Positions 39,943 to 48,219 of a stretch of 64,000 nt of DNA are shown here, piece by piece. Position 1 is the stretch's first letter. Every line of letters begins with the position of its first letter. This stretch comes from Palleronia sp. LCG004 (GTDB lineage Bacteria > Pseudomonadota > Alphaproteobacteria > Rhodobacterales > Rhodobacteraceae), in NCBI RefSeq assembly GCF_032931615.1, contig NZ_CP136763.1:1-64000 (forward strand), given 5' to 3'. The translations under genes and the position numbers were made by a program. Under the pieces are notes generated by a model, which had not been told where the DNA came from, made no database searches, and saw nothing but the letters and a program-made list of their open reading frames with translations.

Positions 39943-42317
39943 CGGCAGATCGCCTCGGCCGCGCGGCCGTCGGGGGCGGGCTGCGGGACGATCGCCCGGC
40001 AGGTTCCCGAAGGCGGCATGGCCAGAATTTCGGCACCGATATCCGCCCCGCTCAGCAGGGCCGCCCCGTCGTAACCCACTCCCAGATCGGCGCGCCGCCC
40101 CGCGACGCTGAACGCCGTGCCGAGCGGCAGGGGGCTGCCCGATGCGTCGATCAGCGTGACAAGGTTGCGCGCGTCCCAACTGTCGATGCCGAACGAGACG
40201 AAGTGCCCCGTGCGCCGGCCCGGGACCACCTCGACCGCGGAATTCTGCCAGACGCTGTCGCTGGGCAGGTCGCGAATATCGATCGAGATCCGGTTGCTCG
40301 CCTGTGGCTCGAGCCCGGTGACGAGTGCGCGGCCCGCCGGGCCGGTCACGGCGACTTCCCGGTTCTGCAGCCGGATCGGCAGGCCTGACCGACCACCCTC
40401 GACGATCGCGAAGGCCCGGTCGATGGGCTGACCGACGGCGATCCTCCGGTCGACCGTCGCGAATGCGCCGCGCAACCTCGCCTCGAGCGAGGAGAAGCGC
40501 GCGCCCGCGCGACCCGAGAGCTCGACCTCGCCAATGCCTGTGCGGGTGCGGATTCGCCCTGCAATACGGCGCGAGGGGCCGGTCGGCACCGCCTCGAGAG
40601 CATAGCCGAGAGACCCCGCCCGGTTCTTCCGGGCGCGGTTGTAGAGCAGGGCGGTCTCCCCCTCGTCCGAGGCCGCCGCCTGGAACGTGCCGCCGCCGAT
40701 CGACAGACTTGCCAGAACGGCGAGCCGGGTCTCGTCCTGCACCGCGTCGTGACTCGCGCTGAGGTTCAGCGACCCGCGGCCGCCGGGCAGGGGGGTCGAG
40801 TAATTGAAGCCGTAGCGCCGCGCCTCGACCCTTTCGTCCACGGAGCGGATGTAGCTCAGGCCGAAATCGTGGCGGCCCACGGGCAGGCTCAGGCTCAGGA
40901 TGTCGCGCCGTCGCGGTGGACGGCTGGGCACCGCATCGTCGGACGCATCGATGGTGGCGGGCAGGTCGGTGAACCCGTCGCTGCTGCGGAAGAGGGCGCC
41001 TTCGAGGCGCAAGTCCCCCACGGGATAGGCCGAGAATTCGACATAGCCGAAATGGCCGCCTTGTTCCTCGAACCGGCTCGCGCCTGCATTGAGCGTCATC
41101 TCGGCCCGTCCGCCGAGGATCGTGCTGAGGCCCCCGCCCGCGAGCAGGAAGTCGCGGCTCGACGCGGCATGACCTTCGAGAGTGACGCGGTCGGTGAGCC
41201 CGTAGCGCGCGGTACCGCTCAGGATCGTCCGGGGCAGGTAGCGCGACCCTTCCGACAGGCCGAAGCCCAGCCGCGGCCGGCCGATCTCGATCGACCAGTC
41301 GACGATTCCCTGACGCAGCAGGTCACGCGCCCCGAAGAACGGAAGCGCCTCGCGGGTGACCGTGCCGTCCGCGTTCTGGATCGACACGATCGCCGTTCCC
41401 GGCCCGCTCACCACCGGAACCTCGTCCAGCCGGAAACGTCCGGGTTCGGCCACGGTCGAGAAGACGGGTGCATCGTCGATCAGCACGTCGATCGTGCTCG
41501 GCACAGCGGCCGATCCTTCGTAGGAGAGGAGCGGTCGCGTGACGAGGTCGCGACGCAACCCGAAATCGCGCCGGATCTGCAGACCCGCCATTCGCACGGG
41601 TCGACCCCAGGCCAGCACCGACGAGATCGTATCGCCGATCCGTGCCGAGAGGGCCGTGCGGGGAAAGTCGATGTCGAGCGCGGTATCGTAACGGTCGAAC
41701 CTGGTGGTGTCGCCCTCCTTGAGCCCGAAGCGCAACAATCCCGTCGTCGACAGCCGCGCGGGCCCCGAGAAGATCCAGGCGTCGATCCCCATGGTCGAAC
41801 TGCGGTTCCCGAGGGCTCGCCCGGTCTCGCCGTCGAGGCGCAGGTTCAGATCGTAGTTGATCGCAGCCCCCGTGCTCCATTCCGCATCGAGCCGTTCGGC
41901 GATGGATGGCGAGAGCAGGGCGGGCAGAAGCCGGGCTTGCGCGGCCAGGATCTCAAGACGTTGCGTCGCCTCGACATAGCTCCAGGAGATCCCGGGAATC
42001 GCGTCAAGCAGGAGTTCTTGGCCGGAAAGCCCGGTCACGTCGATCCCGACCTGTTCCAGCGCGTCGCGGGTCATGGCGAACCGGCCGTCCGGCCCGCGCA
42101 GCACCTCGAGGACGAGACCGGTATTGCGGCCGTTCACGACGATCTCAAGATAGAGGGAATAATCGGCGGTGGCGGCGGTGGCCGGATCGATCTGCTGGGC
42201 CGATACCCGTCCGGGCCCGGCCAACCCGAGAAAGAGGGCTGCCAGAAGCGACAGTGGGCCCGGGATCCGACTTCCTCTCCGCCGCTCCACGTTCTGCGTG
42301 TGGCGGAAGGACATCAT
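39939..42317 (-). CDS. fimbrial outer-membrane usher protein
   Basis: A 792-aa outer-membrane usher of the archaic chaperone-usher class. The signal peptide ends near 'GRVSA|QQIDP'. The N-terminal periplasmic domain starts with 'YSLYLEIVVNGRNTGLVLEVLRG'. The barrel region includes 'FSGPARLSTTGLLRFGLKEGD', 'VLIDDAPVFSTVAEPGRFRLDEVPVVSGPGTAIVSIQNADG' and 'IVDWSIEIGRPR', and the C-terminal domains have 'ISIDIRDLPSDSVWQN' and 'LGVGYDGAALLSG'. Length is normal, so it appears intact. The downstream tip gene overlaps its stop; the chaperone gene ends 12 bases before its start. Confidence 0.9.
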   Translation of the reverse strand: MMSFRHTQNVERRRGSRIPGPLSLLAALFLGLAGPGRVSAQQIDPATAATADYSLYLEIVVNGRNTGLVLEVLRGPDGRFAMTRDALEQVGIDVTGLSGQELLLDAIPGISWSYVEATQRLEILAAQARLLPALLSPSIAERLDAEWSTGAAINYDLNLRLDGETGRALGNRSSTMGIDAWIFSGPARLSTTGLLRFGLKEGDTTRFDRYDTALDIDFPRTALSARIGDTISSVLAWGRPVRMAGLQIRRDFGLRRDLVTRPLLSYEGSAAVPSTIDVLIDDAPVFSTVAEPGRFRLDEVPVVSGPGTAIVSIQNADGTVTREALPFFGARDLLRQGIVDWSIEIGRPRLGFGLSEGSRYLPRTILSGTARYGLTDRVTLEGHAASSRDFLLAGGGLSTILGGRAEMTLNAGASRFEEQGGHFGYVEFSAYPVGDLRLEGALFRSSDGFTDLPATIDASDDAVPSRPPRRRDILSLSLPVGRHDFGLSYIRSVDERVEARRYGFNYSTPLPGGRGSLNLSASHDAVQDETRLAVLASLSIGGGTFQAAASDEGETALLYNRARKNRAGSLGYALEAVPTGPSRRIAGRIRTRTGIGEVELSGRAGARFSSLEARLRGAFATVDRRIAVGQPIDRAFAIVEGGRSGLPIRLQNREVAVTGPAGRALVTGLEPQASNRISIDIRDLPSDSVWQNSAVEVVPGRRTGHFVSFGIDSWDARNLVTLIDASGSPLPLGTAFSVAGRRADLGVGYDGAALLSGADIGAEILAMPPSGTCRAIVPQPAPDGRAAEAICR

Positions 42318-42329
42318 CCTTGCCGTGCG

Positions 42330-42761
42330 TCAGCCATTGAAACAGAGCGGAACGGAGTGGCGCATCCTGAGTGCGATCCGTCCTGACCCTTCGGCCTGGG
42401 TGGGCAAGGTGTCGACCAGGACGCGGTAGCATTCGCGACCCCGGACCGCGCTCCGTGCGGTACGCACGATCCGCACGGTCAGTTCCTGCCGACGGCCGAT
42501 CTGCGCGATGGGCGGGCTCACCGCGACGGCGTTGGTGGGCGAGATCTGCGTCGGGGGCTGGCCTTCGGCCCAGGCGAAGACCCGGATCTGGACGGCCACT
42601 CCTTCGTCGCGGCCGGCGCGAATTGTCATGGTCGTCTGTGTCGAACCCGCGGGGATCTCGAGCCGGGTGGGCATGACCGAGATCGCGGCCGCGTGGAGCG
42701 GTGCCGCGAAAAGCGTGAATAGCGCCAGGGCGGCCGGGACGATCTGCATCGAAAAGGGCAT
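42330..42761 (-). CDS. fimbrial chaperone, N-terminal domain only (truncated?)
   Basis: A 143-aa exported protein with a signal peptide ending 'AAPLHA|AAISV'. The Ig-like N-terminal domain of pilus chaperones is recognisable: 'ISVMPTRLEIPAGSTQTTMTIRA', 'VAVQIRVFAWAEG', 'PPIAQIGRRQELTVRIVRTA' and 'ECYRVLVDTLPTQ', ending 'IALRMRHSVPLCFNG'. Normal chaperones are about 230-270 residues with a second Ig domain, which is missing: only 12 bases lie between this stop and the usher start. It is therefore either a decayed chaperone or a single-domain variant. A GGAAGGGG run precedes the ATG, so it is likely translated. Confidence 0.8.
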   Translation of the reverse strand: MPFSMQIVPAALALFTLFAAPLHAAAISVMPTRLEIPAGSTQTTMTIRAGRDEGVAVQIRVFAWAEGQPPTQISPTNAVAVSPPIAQIGRRQELTVRIVRTARSAVRGRECYRVLVDTLPTQAEGSGRIALRMRHSVPLCFNG

Positions 42762-42773
42762 GGACCCCCCTTC

Positions 42774-43286
42774 CTAGTAGCTGAGCGTTACGGTCAGTGT
42801 ATCGCTGTAGCTCCCGGCGGGATAGACGGTGCTGCCCGGAACCAGGCCATAGATCAGGAGATTGCGTGGCGTGGCGCTGGCCAGGGTATCGGAGAGGATG
42901 GTTCCGCCGATCCCGATGGGCGTGGCCCGGCCGATGCCGGTGAAGATGCTGTAGGGAACGAAGCCACCGCTTCCGTTGCTCATCCGACGAACGCCGGTCG
43001 CTTGGTTGTCGCCACCGTCGACCGTCACGGTGACAGGGCTCGCCGCCGTGCAGACGACCTCGACGAGGCCGGGGCTCTGCTCGGTCGTCGATGCTCCGAG
43101 ATTGAGGTTCGCGAAATCGAGAGTGGTCGCGTTGATCGTGCATTCGTTCGCGACGACCGCCGTCACGGTCAGCTCCGACGTCTGCGCCGAAGCCGAGATG
43201 CTGCCGATCAGGAGCGCGTGAAATGCCACGATCGCGCTTTTTGCGAAGATAGACGGTTTCGCTGAAAGGGGACGGGACTGGATCAT
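42774..43286 (-). CDS. spore coat U domain protein (probable major pilin)
   Basis: A 170-aa exported protein. The signal peptide ends near 'GSISASA|QTSEL', then comes one SCPU domain: 'VTAVVANECTINATTLDFANL', 'PGLVEVVCTAASPVTVTVDGG', 'PYSIFTGIGRATPIGIGG', 'LLIYGLVPGSTVYPAGSYSDTLTVTLSY'. The paired Cys and the C-terminal Y-S-D-T-x-T-V-T-x-x-Y strand are typical of CsuA/B-type archaic pilins. It is the first gene of the operon (pilin, chaperone, usher, tip), with a GGAGG Shine-Dalgarno 4 bases from the ATG. Confidence 0.87.
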   Translation of the reverse strand: MIQSRPLSAKPSIFAKSAIVAFHALLIGSISASAQTSELTVTAVVANECTINATTLDFANLNLGASTTEQSPGLVEVVCTAASPVTVTVDGGDNQATGVRRMSNGSGGFVPYSIFTGIGRATPIGIGGTILSDTLASATPRNLLIYGLVPGSTVYPAGSYSDTLTVTLSY

Positions 43287-44004
43287 TTCACCTCCATGAT
43301 CGCGAGTTTCCGCACGTAAGATCGCCCAAAGCGGTTAATATCCGTTTAAAGACCTCGGGTGGTCCGGAAAGCCTTCCCGAGATGGCTGTGATCTTGAAGC
43401 GGGAAATTCCGTTCCGGATAGTTTTGCAGCCTTTCGAAACGTTCGTAAAACTGCAGCCTTCCCGAGACAGATAAAGGGGAGAGCCAATGTTATGGCAATC
43501 CAGCGGAGAATTTGCATTATGTAATAAATAGAGAGAACCATGCTTGCGGACACTGCAACTACCTGGCCGGGTCGGCTGTCTTGCACTGATCTTCTGGGCT
43601 TTGGACCCGGCTCCGCCGATCGTACCCGCGACTATCGTATTCGACGGTAGCCTTGCGTTCGTTTTGGCCCGGGCTGCAGGTGTGTCTCCTCTTGTTCCAA
43701 CCCTACCCAGATCAGTCGAAACCGTAGCCGAGCAACCAGTCAGAACCCGGCAGTCTGCTCAACAAGGTCCGTACGCCAATGCGATTGCTTTTCTGCTCAA
43801 CGGTTACGAACAGGTTCGAAGGGTGCCATTCGCTATTGATCGGGACGCGACCGGCTGATTTCCATCAGGGCATGCAGCTGGCAGATCGCTGCATACTGGA
43901 CGCCGGATACAGAGTCATGACCAGCCAGATGCCGGATCAAGCGAAGGTTTTGCCAAGGGGGCATACATACATGGCTCAAGCGTAGCGCGACCGTTTTACC
44001 CGAT
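43287..44004. other. long intergenic region without a supported gene
   Basis: About 720 bases between the pilus operon start and the IS remnant. It must hold the pilus promoter near 43287-43530, an AT-richer stretch. Several short open frames exist, but none has a credible start, Shine-Dalgarno or recognisable sequence. A stretch around 43917-43986 ('QAKVLPRGHTYM') might be a residue of the transposase N-terminus, but this is weak. Confidence 0.4.
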
Positions 44005-44202
44005 CTGCTCAACTAGATACCTTTTGACGAAGAGATCGGTTCGGTGATCGCCGACGGTGCCTACGACATCCGCAAGTGCACGATGCGATCGCCGAACGCG
44101 GAGCCCATTCCGCCCCGAAAGAACGCGAAGCCCTGAAAGACCATCGTTGTTGGAGCCATAGCACAAAACGACGCCCTGCGCGCGGCCAGATACCTTGGTT
44201 GG
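44005..44202 (+). pseudogene. remnant of an IS5-family transposase
   Basis: Translation gives 'IPFDEEIGSVIADGAYDIRKC' (the DDE strand, with the catalytic Asp in A-D-G-A-Y-D), then a frame change through 'DAIAERGAHS', back to 'PPRKNAKP' and, after a TGA where the family has Trp, 'KTIVVGAIAQNDALRAARYLGW'. This matches the C-terminal part of IS5-group transposases common in this order (ADGAYDTRKCHDAI ... IPPRKNAKPWK). There are stops at 44014 and 44134, two frameshifts, and most of the gene is missing. It sits exactly between the pilus operon and the Kdo block and probably marks an old rearrangement. Confidence 0.8.
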
Positions 44203-44288
44203 GGTCTGCTCCTATCGGGTGGTCCGGTTTCAGTCTTGGTGCATGACTGGTCTTGGCACTAAGCTAGATGCCTGGAGCGGGGGTAATT

Positions 44289-45125
44289 TTATCTGGCTTT
44301 GGCGAGATCGTCGAAGGCCCTGAGGTGCCCGATCAGGGCTTCCATCCGGTCGACGGGGATCATGTTGGGCCCGTCCGAGGGCGCGCGGTCGGGATCCTCG
44401 TGCGTCTCGATGAAGAGCGCCGAGACCCCGACGGCACAGGCCGCCCGTGCCAGCACCGGCGCGAATTCGCGCTGTCCTCCGGAGGTCGCGCCCTGCCCGC
44501 CCGGCTGCTGCACCGAATGGGTGGCGTCGAAGACGACCGGGTATCCCGTCCGCGCCATCACCGGCAGACCGCGGAAATCGCTGACCAGCGTGTTGTAGCC
44601 GAAGGACGTGCCGCGGTCGCAGAGCAGGATCCGCTCGTTGCCTGTGGACGCGATCTTGGCCGCGACGTTTTCCATGTCCCAGGGGGCCAGGAACTGGCCC
44701 TTCTTCACATTGATCGCGGCACCCGTTTCTCCGGCGGCGAGAAGGAGATCGGTCTGGCGGCAGAGGAAGGCCGGGATCTGGATCACGTCGCAGGCCTCGG
44801 CCGCGGGGGCGCAATGCTCGGGCAGGTGCACGTCGGTGAGCGTGGGGCAGCTGAATTCGGCGCGGATCTTCGACAGGATCCCCAGCCCCTCCTCGAGGCC
44901 GAGCCCGCGCGTCGATCCCAGCGACGAGCGGTTGGCCTTGTCGTAGCTCGCCTTGAAGACGAAGCGCGTGCCGGTGGGCGCGCAGGCCTCGGCGATGCGT
45001 TCGGCCATCATGCGTGCGTGATCGAGGCTTTCGAGCTGGCAGGGCCCGGTGATGAGCGCGAACGGCTCCCGCCCGCCCACTGCGATGTCGCCGATCTCGA
45101 CGATCCGCGTCTCGATGAAGTCCAT
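44289..45125 (-). CDS. kdsA: 3-deoxy-8-phosphooctulonate synthase (KDO-8-P synthase)
   Basis: A 278-aa cytoplasmic enzyme condensing arabinose-5-phosphate with phosphoenolpyruvate to give KDO-8-phosphate. 'FALITGPCQLESLDHARMMAE' is the start of the DAHP/KDOPS barrel. 'FKASYDKANRSSLGSTRGLGLEEGL' is the substrate-binding block, 'DVIQIPAFLCRQTDLL' and 'INVKKGQFLAPWDM' follow, then 'LCDRGTSFGYNTLVSDFRGLPVM' and 'VFDATHSVQQPGGQGATSGGQR'. Length agrees with E. coli KdsA (284). The start ATG shares one base with the kdsB stop (TGATG), so the two are coupled. The essential LPS copy is probably chromosomal, which makes this a capsule-dedicated copy (inference). Confidence 0.95.
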   Translation of the reverse strand: MDFIETRIVEIGDIAVGGREPFALITGPCQLESLDHARMMAERIAEACAPTGTRFVFKASYDKANRSSLGSTRGLGLEEGLGILSKIRAEFSCPTLTDVHLPEHCAPAAEACDVIQIPAFLCRQTDLLLAAGETGAAINVKKGQFLAPWDMENVAAKIASTGNERILLCDRGTSFGYNTLVSDFRGLPVMARTGYPVVFDATHSVQQPGGQGATSGGQREFAPVLARAACAVGVSALFIETHEDPDRAPSDGPNMIPVDRMEALIGHLRAFDDLAKAR

Positions 45126-45916
45126 CACGAAAGCTCCCTCAGCGCGGCCTCGATGCGGGGGCGGTCCTCGGGGTTGTTGAGCTCCCAGAAGACGCGGCCG
45201 CGCCCCTCGACCTCGACGCAGGCGACGGCCGTGCCGTTCTCGAGGAATCTCAGCTGTTCGAGCCCTTCGAGCGTCTCGAGCGTGCCGGGGGCCCAGCCGG
45301 TATAGGCGGCGAGCGTTCCGGGGCGGTAGGCATAGACCCCCACATGGTGGAAGACCGGGATCGGGTCGGGCAGCTTGCCGGGATCGATATAGGGGATCAC
45401 TTCCTTCGAGAAATAGAGCGCGTGGCCCTTCGCATCCATCACCGCCGTGGTGCCGCCCACGCGGCCCGCCGCGCGATCCTCGCGGAAATGGTCGTAGCTC
45501 GTCCGATCGCAGCGCAGGACGGGCGTCGCGACCTGGGCTTCGGCATCGCGCTCCATCGCCGCCATCAGGTCCTCGATGAACCAGGGCGGCGTCAGCAGCG
45601 CGTCGCCCTGCAGGTTCACGATCAGGTCGGCCTCGATCCCGCCCGCCGTGAGCGCCTCGGCGCAACGCTCGGTGCCGTTGCGCGCGGTCTCGGAGGTCAT
45701 GATGACATCGCCGCCGAAGCCGCGGACATGCTCGGCGATGCGCTCGTCGTCGGTCACGACATGCACATCCGAGACACCCTCGACGGCCTGCGCCGCGTCC
45801 CAGCTCAGCCGGATGAGGCTGCGCCGCGTGCCGTCGGGCAGTTCGATCTCCGCCAGCGGCTTGCCGGGATAGCGCGTCGACGCATACCGCGCCGGGATCA
45901 GGATCACCGTCTTCAT
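45125..45916 (-). CDS. kdsB: 3-deoxy-manno-octulosonate cytidylyltransferase (CMP-KDO synthetase)
   Basis: A 263-aa enzyme activating KDO with CTP to CMP-KDO. 'VILIPARYASTRYPGKPLAEI' is the nucleotide-binding loop (R-x-x-S-x-R-x-P-x-K). 'VHVVTDDERIAEHVRGFGGDVIMT', 'NGTERCAEAL' and 'DLIVNLQGDALLTPPWFIEDLM' (the Q-G-D metal motif) follow, and 'GRVGGTTAVMDAKGHALYFSKEVIPY' and 'HHVGVYAYRPGTLAAY' complete the fold. The ATG at 45916 is where the conserved domain begins; extension to 46030 adds unrelated residues. It is upstream of kdsA in the same operon. Confidence 0.95.
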   Translation of the reverse strand: MKTVILIPARYASTRYPGKPLAEIELPDGTRRSLIRLSWDAAQAVEGVSDVHVVTDDERIAEHVRGFGGDVIMTSETARNGTERCAEALTAGGIEADLIVNLQGDALLTPPWFIEDLMAAMERDAEAQVATPVLRCDRTSYDHFREDRAAGRVGGTTAVMDAKGHALYFSKEVIPYIDPGKLPDPIPVFHHVGVYAYRPGTLAAYTGWAPGTLETLEGLEQLRFLENGTAVACVEVEGRGRVFWELNNPEDRPRIEAALRELS

Positions 45917-45996
45917 GCCGCTCTCCCAGAAGTTCAAACCCGACCTACCGTCAATGCCAAAGACGGTAAACCGTGGACAGCAAAAGGCGGCCCGTT

Positions 45997-46818
45997 CTAG
46001 GCCACTTCGAAACGAATGCGCCTGAGGCAAAGCCCAAGCGGCCGCTTGTCCTGCCCGATCCCCAGCTTTTCCGGCGAGACCGTTCGCGCGAGGCTGATGC
46101 CCAGAAGGAAGGACGGGCTATCGCTGGCAAGGTCGATCGCGATCCTTCCCGACAGATCACCGGACCACGTTAGTTCGTGGGCCACCGGGGCTCCATCCAC
46201 GGTCAGAAAGTCACCTGTCGGAAGGACGTCGCGCGAGAGCACATCGAACACCAGGACCAGCTTGCAGGGCGTTTGGGCGATGTTCGGCAGGTAGATCCCC
46301 GCTTCCCGCGCGGGCCCGCTCCAGCGCCAGCTCGAACTGCCCTTCTGTTCGGTCTCGTGCCAACCGAATCCCAACATCGACTCGTCGGGTTTCAGCACGT
46401 ATGTGCCGAAGGCGGCCGGCCCCATTGCCGCCATGTCCGTGCCGAGCGCGTCGAACTGCGCACGAAGTGGATCGACGTAATCCCAGTCCTGTGTCAAGGC
46501 AAGCCGGTCTCGACCCAGCACGGCAGATTTCATCACGAATAGATCAGCCTGAGCGCGCGCGAGTTGCCGTACCAGAACGCGCAGCCCCCTTTCGACCCCG
46601 GCTGGCAAATCCTCATCCATCATCTGGGGCAGGAGCGTTTCCTCGTAGCGTTTGGCAAGATGCTCCATCAGGAATTCCGCATCGTTCCCGACCTTGGAAA
46701 GGTCGAGATGAGGTTCGGTTTCGGCGATCATGTCAGTGCTCATTCGCCTGTCGCGCTCCTGCAGTTCTGATAGTTCAGGTCCTGAACTGTCGGTCTCGTT
46801 CTTGGATCTCTTGCTCAT
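45997..46818 (-). CDS. hypothetical protein in the Kdo operon
   Basis: A 273-aa protein that I do not recognise. The N-terminal half (to about residue 125) is charged and helical ('MEHLAKRYEETLLPQMMDEDLP', 'VRQLARAQADLFVMKSAVL'). The C-terminal half looks beta-rich, with 'MLGFGWHETEQKGSSSWRWSGPAREAGIYLP' and 'CKLVLVFDVLSRDVLPTGDFLTVDG', resembling a jelly-roll carbohydrate-binding fold sometimes appended to glycosyltransferases. There is no signal peptide. It overlaps the preceding GT-B-like gene by 4 bases (ATGA) and is followed 80 bases later by kdsB, so it probably serves synthesis of the Kdo-containing glycan. Confidence 0.65.
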   Translation of the reverse strand: MSKRSKNETDSSGPELSELQERDRRMSTDMIAETEPHLDLSKVGNDAEFLMEHLAKRYEETLLPQMMDEDLPAGVERGLRVLVRQLARAQADLFVMKSAVLGRDRLALTQDWDYVDPLRAQFDALGTDMAAMGPAAFGTYVLKPDESMLGFGWHETEQKGSSSWRWSGPAREAGIYLPNIAQTPCKLVLVFDVLSRDVLPTGDFLTVDGAPVAHELTWSGDLSGRIAIDLASDSPSFLLGISLARTVSPEKLGIGQDKRPLGLCLRRIRFEVA

Positions 46819-47990
46819 TTGGCCATCCGGACGGGAATATCTGTGTCGATCTCGTTGAATCCCCAGAAGCCGCGGATCGCGATCCGCAGGCGATTGGGTT
46901 TGAATGGAACGGTAATGCCGTCGGGTTGCGAGACAGGCATGACAGGGGCGAGGATCTTGCGCCAGAAATCGGGCATCAGAAATGCGTCGCGGATCGCGAC
47001 ATACCCGTCCCGATCGTCCTCTGCCTCGCGGCGCAGCTTGAGTGGCTCGCGCAGGAAGAATCGCGATTGCTTGTCGAAATATTCCGCCTCGAGGCCGACG
47101 CTCGAACTGAGCGTCGCGACGGTGCGGATCTCAGGCAGTGCGAGCATGCTGTAGACGTTGTCTTTGACGAGGCGCATGTTCGGAATGAGGGCGGCCATCG
47201 TCGAGATCGCGGGGTGCGGTTCGAGCGGATGTTCCTTGACGAGGAACTCCTCGTGCTCGGCCGCGCAGGAGATGATTTCGTCCAGGAAATCGGTGGGCGA
47301 GACGAAGCGACCGTCGCGAAGCTGCGACTGATCGTACCATGTCTGCATCAGAAATAGCGCGCTGTCGGGGGCGACGGACGCATTGAAGCCTCTCGCAGCC
47401 GAGGCCTTCTGAAGTCCCGCGATCAGCCGGATGGACGCATCGTCGAGACGGTGGCCAAAGATCGCCTCCTGTATCGCGGGATGGTTCGATGCGAACCCCA
47501 GAAGCAGGTCGTCGAGAAAACGGACCGGATGCAGGCTCACATTGACGAAGGGGATGCCTTCGCGCGTCAGGAAGGTCGAGAGATACGGTGCCATCTCGAA
47601 GCCGACGACGAGGGAGCCGCGAAAGACATCCCGCAACATGCTTTCCATCCGCCGCGGCAGGGTGTCGATACCGTGGATCCGGGCCCAGGAATGGATCGAG
47701 CGCGGCAGGCCGAAACTGCCGTAGAAGCGATTGATATCGGCATCACCCAACAATCCGTCGCGGACCGCCCCGCTGTTCCAGCAAAAGACCGAGCTGTTGC
47801 ACCCGGTCGCCATCGCGATCGGCGTGGAGAGGATATTGCGCAACCAGCGGATGTTCTGATGCTGCGTGGGACGGGTTCCAGCCGCGTTCAATCGAAGGAA
47901 ATCGCCGGTGAAGACGACACGGTCCGGTGATGTGGAGACGGACGCGCCATGTTTCTCGACATGCCGGTGAAGCAGAGCGGTTCGGATCAC
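46815..47990 (-). CDS. GT-B-like capsule biosynthesis protein of unknown specificity
   Basis: A 391-aa cytoplasmic protein without a sure family. The C-terminal part 'HEEFLVKEHPLEPHPAISTM' then 'VYSMLALPEIRTVATLSSSVGLEAEYFDKQSRFFL' has the GT-B donor-domain pattern seen in capsule proteins of the KpsC/KpsS and CDP-glycerol transferase types (K-x-H-P, then a ser-ser-x-G-x-E loop). The N-terminal 'DRVVFTGDFLRLNAAGTRPTQHQNIRWL' is not the KpsS start. Given kdsA and kdsB just downstream, a Kdo transferase is an attractive but unproven guess. The start is a GTG at 47990, and other starts are possible. It is divergent from the 48220 glycosyltransferase. Confidence 0.6.
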   Translation of the reverse strand: MIRTALLHRHVEKHGASVSTSPDRVVFTGDFLRLNAAGTRPTQHQNIRWLRNILSTPIAMATGCNSSVFCWNSGAVRDGLLGDADINRFYGSFGLPRSIHSWARIHGIDTLPRRMESMLRDVFRGSLVVGFEMAPYLSTFLTREGIPFVNVSLHPVRFLDDLLLGFASNHPAIQEAIFGHRLDDASIRLIAGLQKASAARGFNASVAPDSALFLMQTWYDQSQLRDGRFVSPTDFLDEIISCAAEHEEFLVKEHPLEPHPAISTMAALIPNMRLVKDNVYSMLALPEIRTVATLSSSVGLEAEYFDKQSRFFLREPLKLRREAEDDRDGYVAIRDAFLMPDFWRKILAPVMPVSQPDGITVPFKPNRLRIAIRGFWGFNEIDTDIPVRMAK

Positions 47991-48219
47991 GTCACACTAT
48001 CCACGTTGCCAAGAAAGCATCCGCCGATCATATCGGGCATGCCCGGAGAGACAACCGGCCCAAGAGGTGTCGTCCGAAAATATGGATGGGGTTGCATGTC
48101 GAAGGCTTGTCATCGCATGCACCGCGGGGTTGTTTTGGCGTGGTTGCGGCCGGCAACCGCCTTGGGCTTGACCGCTCACCGCTCTGGCGGGAAATTGACG
48201 ACCTGGCAAGCGAGGCGCG

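Noticed and set aside
43335..43858. Short open frames on both strands in the pilus upstream region
   Set aside because: No Shine-Dalgarno, no recognisable motif and codon use unlike neighbours; likely non-coding.
45917..46030. N-terminal extension of kdsB
   Set aside because: The KdsB nucleotide-binding motif starts three residues after the ATG at 45916; the extension is unlike family members.
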